Source: SIG78 sp045635745
GTDB lineage: Bacteria; Verrucomicrobiota; Lentisphaeria; Victivallales; Victivallaceae
Direction of reading: 5' to 3'
Assembly (NCBI GenBank): GCA_045635745.1
Contig: JAZTWG010000042.1
Location: 142,457-206,456, forward strand
Length of the DNA: 64,000 nt
The position numbers and the translations under genes are program-made. Of this stretch, positions 54,102 to 61,980 are shown in pieces. The notes below the pieces were generated by a model, which was not told where the DNA came from, made no database searches, and saw only the letters and a list, made by a program, of their open reading frames with translations. Each line of letters starts with the position of its first letter. The stretch's first letter is position 1.

Positions 54102-55147
54102 ACTTTTTCTCCCAAATCGCCCCGGCTGAACTCAAACGCACAGCCGATGGACTGCAATTCTTCACTCAAAGACTTCACCGCATCCGCCACCGGTTTATCC
54201 GCAACACTTTTGGTATTATACAAAAGATAATCTTTCTGCACATCCTGCGGCGTAAGGTTGGGCATTATCACATTTCCGCCGGCAAGAATCCCCTGCTTTC
54301 GTCCGCCCGGCACCAGAGATCCCAGGGCAGTGGTTGCAGGCAGCAAAACCTTTTCCAACATAATGCGACACAAACTCAAAAGCATGAGTGTTTGTTCCAC
54401 TCTTCCTGCCGGATAACTGGCAAAAGGGGTGTCTTTATGCGGCACAAAAGGCCCGATTCCGACCATTTCCGGCTGCAGTTTATGCATAAAAATCATATCC
54501 TTTGCCAGCGTTTCCGGAGTTTGAAAAGGCGAACCGGTCATAATACCGCAGCCGGTCTGAAATCCCAGTTTTTTCAAGTTGTACAAACACTCCATGCGGT
54601 CAGCCAGGCTCATACATTCCGGGTGCATTTTCCGGTAGTGATTTTCATCGGCGGTTTCATGCCGCAAAAGATAACGGTCAGCACCGGAGCGGCGTAAAAA
54701 ATCATACTCCTCAAAACTCAATTCACCCAGCGAAAGAGTTACCGCACAGCCGGGAAATTCACTTTTGAGTTTACGCACCAATCCGCCGATTCTTTGAGTA
54801 TTGAGTTTCGCCGCTTCGCCGCTTTGCAGCACAAAAGTTTTTATATTGTTCTGCCAGCCGGAACGGCAGCACTCAACAATAAGCTCATCGCTCATATTGT
54901 AACGCCTGACAAGTTTGTTGCTTTTGCGGATGCCGCAATAAAAACAATCATTTCCGCAGATATTGGAAAATTCCACAATACCGCGGATAAACACCTTGCG
55001 TCCGTAGTGCTTTTGCGTTATAGTACGGGCTTTTTCCGCAGCAAACAACCGATCGCACTCCGAATAGGAATTCAAAAGCGTTACCCACTCGGTAAAAGCG
55101 AGCTGTTTTTCAGCATCAAGTTTTTCAATCAAATTGCGGCAATCCAT
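54095..55147 (-). CDS. hydE: HydE-type radical SAM protein
   Basis: Protein of 350 residues, the usual HydE length. The radical-SAM motif CGNDCFYC (Cys64, 68, 71) lies in IRGIVEFSNICGNDCFYCG; FVLQSGEA, TLSLGE, YLLRHETADENHY, MVGIGPFVPHKDTPFA and LLPATTALGSL...VIMPNLTP are HydE signatures rather than BioB. In [FeFe]-hydrogenase maturation HydE processes the Fe(CO)2CN(Cys) product of HydG. Late cysteines of an auxiliary cluster are not obvious. HydF and HydG are absent from the window. The ATG at 55147 is chosen, since a terminator hairpin overlaps the longer reading frame. Confidence 0.9.
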   Translation of the reverse strand: MDCRNLIEKLDAEKQLAFTEWVTLLNSYSECDRLFAAEKARTITQKHYGRKVFIRGIVEFSNICGNDCFYCGIRKSNKLVRRYNMSDELIVECCRSGWQNNIKTFVLQSGEAAKLNTQRIGGLVRKLKSEFPGCAVTLSLGELSFEEYDFLRRSGADRYLLRHETADENHYRKMHPECMSLADRMECLYNLKKLGFQTGCGIMTGSPFQTPETLAKDMIFMHKLQPEMVGIGPFVPHKDTPFASYPAGRVEQTLMLLSLCRIMLEKVLLPATTALGSLVPGGRKQGILAGGNVIMPNLTPQDVQKDYLLYNTKSVADKPVADAVKSLSEELQSIGCAFEFSRGDLGEKVC

Positions 55148-55160
55148 TTTCCACACCAAC

Positions 55161-55200
55161 AAAAAAGACCGTATTCCTGACAATAGACAGCAATACGGTC
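55161..55200 (-). terminator. terminator/attenuator hairpin in the leader before the HydE-like gene
   Basis: On the minus strand GACCGTATT (55200-55192) pairs perfectly with AATACGGTC (55175-55167), followed by TTTTTT (55166-55161). Only 13 bases remain before the start codon at 55147, too few for a promoter, so transcription of the whole operon has to pass this site. The loop and 3' stem contain GTCAGGA (55181-55175), complementary to TCCTGAC at 55278-55272 at the 5' end of the predicted leader. This suggests a switchable terminator. Confidence 0.7.
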
Positions 55201-55246
55201 AATAAGTATATATCGACTTTTTATTCATCATGCTTCTGCCTAAAAG

Positions 55247-55262
55247 CTCTGTACAAACAGAG
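55247..55262 (-). promoter_or_regulatory. small hairpin in the leader of the nitrogenase-like operon
   Basis: CTCTGT and ACAGAG pair around a four-base loop, flanked by AAAA and TTTT that extend the stem after a mismatch. It lies between the predicted transcription start and the terminator hairpin and may be part of a regulatory RNA fold, or may end the short ACT-protein transcript. Confidence 0.4.
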
Positions 55263-55286
55263 GTTTTCAGCGTCAGGACAACTTTT

Positions 55287-55314
55287 ATTATACTATTTTC
55301 AAACTGCCGAACAA
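55287..55314 (-). promoter_or_regulatory. candidate promoter of the nitrogenase-like/hyp operon
   Basis: Consensus -10 TATAAT (55292-55287) with TTGTTC (55314-55309) 16 bases upstream, partly inside the 3' end of the ACT-protein gene. Start of transcription would be near 55280, giving a leader of about 130 bases that contains both hairpins. Confidence 0.5.
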
Positions 55315-55547
55315 ACAGCTTTGGCCGTCACGCCATTGAGTCTGCCCAGTTTTCCGGCAATGGTATTGATCTTATCCACAGGCGCATCCAGCACAATATT
55401 GATTATGCTGATCTTGCGCTCCCGGTAAGGCAGCCCCATCCGCCCGATGACATATTCGCCGAATTCATGCAGTATGGCGTTGACTTCGGTCGCAGCATTC
55501 ATATCCTCCACGATTATCGCCACCACGGCAACACGGTTTTCCGCCAT
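55299..55547 (-). CDS. TM1266-type ACT-domain protein (iron-only hydrogenase system putative regulator)
   Basis: Protein of 82 residues matching TIGR03959 (TM1266): RVAVVAIIVEDMNAATEVNAILHE, GEYVIGRMGLPYRERKISIINIVLDAP and INTIAGKLGRLNGVTAK. It has the ferredoxin-like ACT/NikR-type fold and is typically encoded near hydE, hydF and hydG; its ligand is unproven. Here it leads the nitrogenase-like operon. AAAGG lies ahead of the start codon. Confidence 0.9.
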   Translation of the reverse strand: MAENRVAVVAIIVEDMNAATEVNAILHEFGEYVIGRMGLPYRERKISIINIVLDAPVDKINTIAGKLGRLNGVTAKAVCSAV

Positions 55548-55597
55548 AAATAAAGCCTTTCATTGAACATAACATTGGTATAAATTAGCATAAAAGT

Positions 55598-55626
55598 TTG
55601 CAAATGCAATACTCTTGTGCTATTAT
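55598..55626 (+). promoter_or_regulatory. promoter of the acetyltransferase gene, TTGCAA-N17-TATTAT
   Basis: TTGCAA (55598-55603), 17 bases ending in TTGTGC, then TATTAT (55621-55626) with an extended -10 (TGC). The same pattern occurs before tatA, the TolC-like gene and serA. Transcription would start about 30 bases before the start codon. Confidence 0.65.
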
Positions 55627-55660
55627 TTACTGAAAATAACAGAAAAAAACGGGGTGTTTT

Positions 55661-56164
55661 ATGCAAATAGAGTTTGAAGAACTTTTTACCGTTGAAGATT
55701 TGGAAATTCTCCGCAAAGTGGCATTTCAGGTCTGGCCGCAAACATTTGCCAACATACTCTCATCAGAACAGATCGAATACATGATGAATATGATGTATGC
55801 CCCCGGAGTTCTGGCCGTAGAACTTGCCAATGGAGTACATTTTGAAATAATCCGTATCAATGGCGAACCTTCCGGTTACATATCCTACAGCGCTTATCCC
55901 CAAGAACAGGGTATGGCCAAACTGCACAAAGTCTATCTCCTGCCGGGATTTCACAGCCTTGGAATCGGCCAGCAAATGCTCGACCATGCACAAGAGCAAT
56001 GCAAAAAACTCGGCTTTGATGCCATACTGTTGACAGTCAACAAGCACAACGAACGCGCCATAAAAGCCTATAAACGCAACGGATTTACCACCACAGCGGC
56101 AGTAAGCACCCCCATCGGAAGCGGATTTTTTATGGATGACTACATAATGCAGAAAGCGTTATAA
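55661..56164 (+). CDS. GNAT-family N-acetyltransferase
   Basis: Protein of 167 residues. The GNAT core is clear: KLHKVYLLPGFHSLGIGQQMLDHA (motif A, acetyl-CoA pyrophosphate loop with G-x-G-I-G-x-x-x-L) and NKHNERAIKAYKRNGF (motif B). Strands before it (GYISYSAYPQEQG) complete the fold. The substrate cannot be predicted; small amines or protein N termini are common. The gene is divergent from the ACT-protein gene and has its own promoter. Confidence 0.88.
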   Translation: MQIEFEELFTVEDLEILRKVAFQVWPQTFANILSSEQIEYMMNMMYAPGVLAVELANGVHFEIIRINGEPSGYISYSAYPQEQGMAKLHKVYLLPGFHSLGIGQQMLDHAQEQCKKLGFDAILLTVNKHNERAIKAYKRNGFTTTAAVSTPIGSGFFMDDYIMQKAL

Positions 56165-56196
56165 TATAAAAAGTGAGATATTTTTTTCTCTAACTC

Positions 56197-56224
56197 TTGC
56201 AAATAAACAATATTGTGGTAAATT
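56197..56224 (+). promoter_or_regulatory. serA promoter, TTGCAA-N16-TAAATT
   Basis: TTGCAA (56197-56202), 16 bases ending in ATTGTGG, then TAAATT (56219-56224), nearly identical to the promoter of the TolC-like gene, including the TTGTGG block and the bases after -10. It lies about 50 bases before the start codon. Confidence 0.65.
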
Positions 56225-56274
56225 AAAGACAGTATTTTTTAATTTTTCAACCAATAAGGATTAAGCAAGAGATT

Positions 56275-57843
56275 ATGAAAAAGGTTTTGATTCCAACCAA
56301 ACTCGACAAGGTGGCCGCTGAACTGCTGACCGCCAAAAATTACAACGTTGTACAGGATGCGGATACTCCGCTTGCCGATCTGATCGCCGCCAACAGCGAT
56401 GCAGAAGTACTGATTGTCCGCAGCGAAAAAATCACCCCCGCAGAAATTGATGCTCTGCCCAACCTGAAACTGGTGGTCCGTGCCGGTGCCGGGTTCAATA
56501 CTATCGACACCAAGTATGCCCGCAAAAAACATGTTGACGTCATGAACACTCCCGGCGCCAACAGCAACGGCGTTGCAGAAGAAGTTGTAGCCATGATGCT
56601 GGCCGCCAGCCGCCATGTGGTTGCCGGTGATATTTCCACCCGCGCCGGTTTGTGGGAAAAGAAAAAGTTTATGGGTACCGAAGTCACCGGCAAAACCGTT
56701 GGTATCCTCGGTTTGGGACATATCGGTCAGCTGCTGGTCAAGCGCCTTGCCGGTTTTGAAGTCAATGTTCTCGGTTTCGACCCCATGCTCAACGCCGAAC
56801 GCGCCAAAGAGCTGGGTGTGGAACTCACCACCATCGACCGAATCTTTGCCGAAAGCGATTACATTTCGCTGCACATACCCGAAAATGACGAAACCCGCGG
56901 TATGATCAACGGCCGTTTGTTTGAAATGATGAAGCCCGGTGCCATGCTCATCAACTGCGCCCGTGCCGGAATCATCAACGAAGCCGATCTGCGTGCTGCC
57001 AAAGCGACCAAAAAGCTTATCTACTGCAACGACGTTTATCCCAAAGATGAAGCCGGCGAAAAGAGCATTGCCGATGTGGCTGACCTCATGCTGCCGCACA
57101 TCGGGGCTAATACCCACGAAGCCAACTTTGTGGCTGCCAAGCGTTCTGCCGAGCAGACCATTGCCTACTTTGAACAGGGTATCACCACCTGGGTTGTCAA
57201 CAAGGAACTTCCCGATGGCTTGGATCCGCAGTACCAGAAACTGGCTTACGCGCTGACTCTGGTGGCTCACAAATATCTTGCCGGTCAGCAGCCCGCCCGT
57301 ATCGAAACGAGCTTCTACGGCAAGCTGGCCCAGTATGCCAAATATATGACCGCCCCCATCGAAGCGGCAATCTGCACGGCTTCCTGCGAAGACCTCCCGG
57401 CCCCCGCAGCGGCGGAAAAAATTCTGGAAAGCCGCGGTGTAAAACTGATCAACCGCGAAGTTGATACCAACAAGCAGTATGGTGAATCCATGACCATCGA
57501 CCTTGTTGCCGGCGGCGATGAACTCAAACAGGTCAGTGTGCGCGGTACTATTACCGAAAGCAACATGATGATCTCGCGCGTCAATAACTTTGACAAACTC
57601 TATCTGGAACCCGCCGGTAATGTTCTGTTTGTTGAATATACCGACGAACCCGGTGTAATCGGCAAAATCGCCAGTATGTTGGGCGAAAAGAACATCAACA
57701 TTATCGATCTGCGCGCCCCGCAGTGCCTCAAGAGCGGCAACTCGCTGGCAGTCTTCAAGACCAACGTGGCGGTGCCGGAACTTCTGATCGAACGTATCCA
57801 GAGCGTGATCAACGCCAAGCTGGCATTTCAGATCGAATTCTGA
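56275..57843 (+). CDS. serA: D-3-phosphoglycerate dehydrogenase
   Basis: Enzyme of 522 residues, the long form (~525). The NAD-binding motif GILGLGHIGQLLVKRL (residues ~143-158) follows a substrate domain with VRAGAGFNTID; INCARAGIINEADL and the catalytic-His region LPHIGANTHEA complete the dehydrogenase. The intervening ASB-like domain (~310-440) and a C-terminal ACT domain (VEYTDEPGVIGKIASMLGEKNINI) suggest serine feedback. It catalyses the first step of serine synthesis and is separately promoted and terminated. Confidence 0.96.
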   Translation: MKKVLIPTKLDKVAAELLTAKNYNVVQDADTPLADLIAANSDAEVLIVRSEKITPAEIDALPNLKLVVRAGAGFNTIDTKYARKKHVDVMNTPGANSNGVAEEVVAMMLAASRHVVAGDISTRAGLWEKKKFMGTEVTGKTVGILGLGHIGQLLVKRLAGFEVNVLGFDPMLNAERAKELGVELTTIDRIFAESDYISLHIPENDETRGMINGRLFEMMKPGAMLINCARAGIINEADLRAAKATKKLIYCNDVYPKDEAGEKSIADVADLMLPHIGANTHEANFVAAKRSAEQTIAYFEQGITTWVVNKELPDGLDPQYQKLAYALTLVAHKYLAGQQPARIETSFYGKLAQYAKYMTAPIEAAICTASCEDLPAPAAAEKILESRGVKLINREVDTNKQYGESMTIDLVAGGDELKQVSVRGTITESNMMISRVNNFDKLYLEPAGNVLFVEYTDEPGVIGKIASMLGEKNINIIDLRAPQCLKSGNSLAVFKTNVAVPELLIERIQSVINAKLAFQIEF

Positions 57844-57856
57844 TAATAAGTGCTTA

Positions 57857-57896
57857 AATCCGGATATCTTTCCAGCAGGATATCCGGATTTTTTTG
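57857..57896 (+). terminator. serA terminator
   Basis: AATCCGGATATC (57857-57868) and GATATCCGGATT (57879-57890) form a perfect 12-bp stem, followed by Ts to 57896. Confidence 0.92.
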
Positions 57897-57926
57897 ACTG
57901 TATTTTTGCATTATTCAGGAAAAAAC

Positions 57927-59105
57927 ATGAAATATTTATTTTATCTGCTGCCCGGATTGCTCAATGTGGTAATGGGGCTGTTTTTCTTTATCACAGCCAA
58001 ACGCATGGCGGATGCCGGATTATCTTCGCTGGCAGTAACCGCCACCATGCCGATGTGGGCGCTGGTATACGCAGTAAGTTCGTTTATTATCGGCAAATTT
58101 GCCACTAAAAACAATGCGGTCAGGATTATTGTGATCAGCCAGTTCATACTGCTCGGCTCCATGATCGGGCTGCTGGTAACGCCTTCGGTAAAACTGCAAT
58201 ACTTTTATCTGATCGGCAGCGGACTGGGTACCGGGCTCTTTTTTACACCGTTTCAGGTAATCGTAAAGCTGTTTGAAAAAGTGGAAATATCGCCCGAAAC
58301 ATTTGCCCGCAGCGCCGCGACTTACACTTTTTCGTGGAGCTTCGGACAGGGGTGCGGACCGATGATCGCCGCTATGGTCTGGGGGGCATTCGATCCGGTC
58401 AACGGTTGGAAATACTGTTACATGATCACCATTGCCATTGTTGCCCTTGTGCTGATAAGTCTGATTTTCATGCAGAAATTCATCGCGGGGCGCCTGAAAG
58501 AGGAAACGCTTGCCCCTGCCGGCCAAAGTGTTGCAAATGAAAATATCCAACTGCCTGATTTAATGAAAGCTACTTGGGTGTTGGCCATCGGAGGATATCT
58601 TTCGATAGCGGCAATCCGGGTCTATCTGCCGGACTACGCCACAAAAGTCATCAATTTGCCAACCTCCACTCAGGGTTTGATTCTGGCATTGGTAAGCATT
58701 GTGCAGGCTTTTGCTGCGCTGGCGTGCTGTAAAGTACGCAGTTTTCCGTTCCGGCCCTGGGGCGGAGCTGTTACCGCTTGCGGAGCGATCGCAGCATTGC
58801 TGCTGTTCGCCTTTTCCGCATCCGGAGCAATGTATTTGCTCGGAGCGGTGTTGTTGGGCTGTTTTTCGGGTATCTACTGCTTTAACATGACCTATCATGC
58901 ATTAGCCAATTATACCAAAAGCGCACGATACGCCGCCGGCAACGAAACGATCGTGGGCGGCACCTCGGTCTTTGCGCCGATCGCTGCCGGTTTGATCGCC
59001 GATGCAAGTACTGCGCGGATGCCATTCTATGTGCTGGCAATAATTCTGGTTATAACGGTAATTATTTACTGCAAGATGAAGTGGCAATACCGCGACTTCA
59101 AATAA
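57927..59105 (+). CDS. major facilitator superfamily transporter
   Basis: Integral membrane protein of 392 residues with about twelve hydrophobic segments, split by a hydrophilic loop at ~190-215 (RLKEETLAPAGQSVANENIQ). The N-terminal half has SSFIIGKFATKNNAVRIIV between helices 2 and 3, akin to MFS motif A. The C-terminal half includes GIYCFNMTYHALANYTKSARYAAGNE and GGTSVFAPIAAGLIAD. The substrate is unknown. The ATG at 57927 has AGGA upstream, and the serA terminator lies in front, so it is probably transcribed separately. Confidence 0.85.
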   Translation: MKYLFYLLPGLLNVVMGLFFFITAKRMADAGLSSLAVTATMPMWALVYAVSSFIIGKFATKNNAVRIIVISQFILLGSMIGLLVTPSVKLQYFYLIGSGLGTGLFFTPFQVIVKLFEKVEISPETFARSAATYTFSWSFGQGCGPMIAAMVWGAFDPVNGWKYCYMITIAIVALVLISLIFMQKFIAGRLKEETLAPAGQSVANENIQLPDLMKATWVLAIGGYLSIAAIRVYLPDYATKVINLPTSTQGLILALVSIVQAFAALACCKVRSFPFRPWGGAVTACGAIAALLLFAFSASGAMYLLGAVLLGCFSGIYCFNMTYHALANYTKSARYAAGNETIVGGTSVFAPIAAGLIADASTARMPFYVLAIILVITVIIYCKMKWQYRDFK

Positions 59106-59133
59106 TAAAAGCCTGAATAACTTTGACTCCAAT

Positions 59134-59177
59134 AACTGGCTGGAAAATTTTATCTGTTTTTCCAGTCAGTTTTTTTC
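59134..59177 (+). terminator. terminator of the MFS transporter gene
   Basis: AACTGGCTGGAAAA (59134-59147) pairs with TTTTCCAGTCAGTT with one mismatch, followed by Ts to 59177. The rest of the gap to 59372 is A/T-rich. Confidence 0.85.
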
Positions 59178-59282
59178 TATACCAAATACCTCTTATTATA
59201 CGCCGCGACCGCTTACAGCATACGTTTTTTTCCACATTCGGTATTTCTTTCTATAAAAAAATGGGTTTTTCTGTAAAAAAAC

Positions 59283-59310
59283 TGGATTTTTCCACACAAA
59301 CTGTTATTTT
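59283..59310 (+). promoter_or_regulatory. possible promoter of the PocR/AraC regulator gene
   Basis: TGGATT (59283-59288), 16 bases, TATTTT (59305-59310), with TGT just before the -10. Upstream the A/T-rich motif AAAAAAxTGGxTTTTTC occurs twice (about 59257-59275 and 59276-59291), possibly a binding site. The start codon follows after about 60 bases. Confidence 0.35.
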
Positions 59311-59372
59311 AATAGTAGTAACGGAAAAAATTTCTGCAGTTTTTTAATTTTTGCATTACAACATTTTTTACA

Positions 59373-60230
59373 ATGGGAAATATGGATAAACATAATATAC
59401 TGGAACTGTTTCTGAACGATGATGTTCAGAAACTGCTCGATCATTTTGCAGGAATACTGGATTTGCGGGTCACATTTTTTTCCCGCTTCGGCCTGCCGAT
59501 ACGCCGCGGTCAGGAAATGCCCAATACCGCTTATTGCAAATTCATCCAGAATGACCTTGGCCATCTTGAACAATGTCAGGATATCGATCAGGCTATGCGC
59601 GAAAAGGTAACTTCAACCTGTCAGCCGTTATCCTATGTGTGCCATGCCGGATTGCGCGAAATCATTGCACCGGTGGTTATAGGCAACCGTCTGGCAGGTT
59701 TTCTGATGGTAGGTCAGTTCCGTACCGGCGATCAGGTTCCGCCCTGCGCGCTGGCCTGCTGCAAAACACCTGAACAGCGTCAGGAGTTGGAAGCCAGGTT
59801 CGCACAGCTGCCTAAAATCGCTGAAGACCGGCTGGAATCGCTTATCGGCACACTGCAGATGCTTATAGACTATATTGCCGCGCGTGAATTGGCGGTGTTC
59901 AGGCCGGATCCTTTGAAATCAGCTATCGATAAATATATAGATGAACATTATCAGGAAGATGTTTATTTGACCGATGTGGCAAAAATGCTTGATAAAAGCA
60001 TATCCAGCGTGGCACAGTTTCTGCGTAATAAATACCACACCTGTTTCAAGGATCTTCTGATCGAAAGACGGCTTTGCGCCGCCGAAGAGTATTGGAAAAA
60101 GCACCCGTGTGCTTCGATCCGGGAATGCGCCGAAGCCGCCGGATTCAAAGATCAATTTTATTTTTCAAGAATATTCCACAAAAAACGAGCCATGAGCCCC
60201 AGAGAATTCAGGGCCCGCTGGAATCACTGA
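59373..60230 (+). CDS. AraC-family regulator with PocR sensory domain
   Basis: Protein of 285 residues. Residues ~10-170 match the PocR ligand-binding domain: VTFFSRFGLPIRRG, YCKFIQ, a CQ...C segment, YVCHAGLREIIAPVVIGNRLAGFLMVGQF. Residues ~185-285 carry the AraC DNA-binding domain with two helix-turn-helices (VYLTDVAKMLDKSISSVAQFLRNKYH; SIRECAEAAGFKDQFYFSRIFHKK) and MSPREFR. PocR domains bind small hydrocarbon derivatives such as 1,3-propanediol; here the ligand is unknown. The start could also be at 59382. The gene stands alone, so its targets are not evident. Confidence 0.9.
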   Translation: MGNMDKHNILELFLNDDVQKLLDHFAGILDLRVTFFSRFGLPIRRGQEMPNTAYCKFIQNDLGHLEQCQDIDQAMREKVTSTCQPLSYVCHAGLREIIAPVVIGNRLAGFLMVGQFRTGDQVPPCALACCKTPEQRQELEARFAQLPKIAEDRLESLIGTLQMLIDYIAARELAVFRPDPLKSAIDKYIDEHYQEDVYLTDVAKMLDKSISSVAQFLRNKYHTCFKDLLIERRLCAAEEYWKKHPCASIRECAEAAGFKDQFYFSRIFHKKRAMSPREFRARWNH

Positions 60231-60253
60231 TTTGGTAACAGCAAGATAAAATC

Positions 60254-60292
60254 GGGGGTACTGCAAAACGTTTTGAGGTTTTGCAACACCCC
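60254..60292. terminator. hairpin between converging regulator and deacetylase-like genes
   Basis: GGGGT (60255-60259) with ACCCC (60288-60292) and GCAAAAC (60263-60269) with GTTTTGC (60278-60284) form a stem with a small internal loop. T runs are weak on both sides, so it may act as a structural barrier rather than an intrinsic terminator. Confidence 0.55.
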
Positions 60293-60321
60293 GCAAAGAA
60301 TATCATCAGCTTGACTGCAGC

Positions 60322-61830
60322 TTAAAACCCGCGCAAATCGAAGTTGCGGAAATTGCAATTCGCCGGCTGATTGGATTGAATAACCAAGTTCAATGCCGCA
60401 CAATCAGCAGGAATATTGAGCTGCATTTCATATTTCTTCCAATCCACATTTTTTCCGTTCAAGCTCAATACGGTCGGGGGAGCACAAGGCTTCTTCTGCG
60501 AATCGATCAGCTGCACACTTACATTACCGGAGAAACTGCCCTTATTTTCGAGCTGCAGCTTAACTTTGCCGCGGGGCAGACCGCACAACTCGGTAACTTT
60601 CAGCAACGCACCTTTGCCTTTAAGTACCACGGACTTACCGGCTTTATCCCACTTGCTGCCACGGCTGAGATAATAGCCGTCAGGCAAGTTGTTGCCGTCA
60701 ATATCATTTGCCAGCGACGGCATAACATTTTCATTGGGATCGATTTTTGTATCGCGCAAATGTACGGCAAGTTCGCTCTGGGTCATGACTTTGATATTGT
60801 TTTGCTTTAGCCACGGCAGCAGTTGGTCATACACGGCAGCATATTCTTTGAGTTTGCCGAATTTGCGTTCCGGCGATACATGGCTGGAACAGATGGAAAC
60901 CTTGCGGAGAGCAACGTTATTTGCAATACGGGTTTTGGGAATATCCAGCGAGAGTTTTTCCAGATTGAAATCCCCCCAGCGCATGGAAAACCGGCTGTTT
61001 TCAAAATCCGGATCGGCAAAACCTTTCATGGAAATATTCTGCGCGCAGGATGCCGAAAGATAATTGTGCTTACGCAAAGCCGCCGACAATTTTTCAAATC
61101 CCAGATGCGGATAATATCCTCCCGGCTGAATCCAGACCTGCGGCATCTTTTTCAGTCCTATCCGGCGGAAACCATCCTGCGAGCACTCGATAAGAAAATC
61201 ATATCCGCCGTCGGTAAGCTCAAACCTTTCCCCCAGACAGCGGCGGGCAGATTTTTCGCCATCCGGTAAATTCACATTGTTTTCATTCCAGATGGTCAGC
61301 AGTTGAAAAACATCCTGTTTAGCAGTGGGCGCAAGATAATAGTGTTTGCCATCGATTTCCAGATTCATACGGCGGGCCATCTTGCTGGTACTGGAAACTT
61401 TGTTCCTGTCAAAGATCTTGACCGTAAAAGGTTCACTGTACTTACTGATGGAAGGAGAATACTTCAAGCAGACTTTGCCATTATTGATATGATCTACAAA
61501 TGGAGCTGTTTTCAATTTTTCCAGCCGTGGATCATCTTTGGGCAACGTTACAGTAATGGTGGTGTGCTGCGGAGTATGGTCCATGATTTCAAAACCTTCG
61601 CTCTCCAACTGACAGATCTTTTGACACCAATCACTTTTCTTGATGTCATTATTCCAATAGGGAATGATCGAAGCACTGAACCGTGCATCGTGCTTGCGGA
61701 ATACGCTTGCCAGAGTTTCCCAAATCCGGACGGTATGATTGTCATCAAACCGGAATGCCACTGCCGGCTGCGGCGCTGCGCTGCAGCAAATTGCAACCGA
61801 ACCACAAATTATTGCGAGTTCTTTTTTCAT
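60322..61830 (-). CDS. secreted polysaccharide deacetylase-like protein with C-terminal carbohydrate-binding-like region
   Basis: Protein of 502 residues with a signal peptide (MKKELAIICGSVAICCSAAP). The mature start VAFRFDDNHTVRIWETLASVFRKHDARFSASIIP is the NodB-type opening (F-x-F-D-D, metal-binding Asp); a DHTPQHTTI segment ~75 residues later could supply metal-binding His. The central part is specific, and residues ~380-500 (VTELCGLPRGKVKLQLENKGSFSGNVSV, ending in LVIQSNQPANCNFRNFDLRGF) look like a jelly-roll carbohydrate-binding domain. Activity is uncertain because the motifs are partial. AAAGGA precedes the ATG at 61830. Confidence 0.65.
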   Translation of the reverse strand: MKKELAIICGSVAICCSAAPQPAVAFRFDDNHTVRIWETLASVFRKHDARFSASIIPYWNNDIKKSDWCQKICQLESEGFEIMDHTPQHTTITVTLPKDDPRLEKLKTAPFVDHINNGKVCLKYSPSISKYSEPFTVKIFDRNKVSSTSKMARRMNLEIDGKHYYLAPTAKQDVFQLLTIWNENNVNLPDGEKSARRCLGERFELTDGGYDFLIECSQDGFRRIGLKKMPQVWIQPGGYYPHLGFEKLSAALRKHNYLSASCAQNISMKGFADPDFENSRFSMRWGDFNLEKLSLDIPKTRIANNVALRKVSICSSHVSPERKFGKLKEYAAVYDQLLPWLKQNNIKVMTQSELAVHLRDTKIDPNENVMPSLANDIDGNNLPDGYYLSRGSKWDKAGKSVVLKGKGALLKVTELCGLPRGKVKLQLENKGSFSGNVSVQLIDSQKKPCAPPTVLSLNGKNVDWKKYEMQLNIPADCAALNLVIQSNQPANCNFRNFDLRGF

Positions 61831-61980
61831 TATAAAAATCCTTTCAATAAAAAACAGTTCCCTGTTCATAAAACACTTACACAAGGTGGCGGCATTAGCG
61901 ATTTATGCCGTTATCCGCTCACCCGGGCCGGCAAAATCTACCCCTATCCCCCTGCCCCGCAATCAGCTGATCAATAAAGA

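Noticed and set aside
43252..55547. A classical nitrogen-fixation (nif/anf/vnf) cluster
   Set aside because: Component 1-like subunits are only 343-444 residues and lack an assignable FeMo-cofactor Cys/His pair, the Fe proteins are short, and nifB, nifE/nifN of standard form and nif regulators are absent.
54095..55547. An [FeFe]-hydrogenase maturation operon
   Set aside because: HydF and HydG and any H-cluster protein are missing from the window; only HydE and the TM1266-type protein are present.
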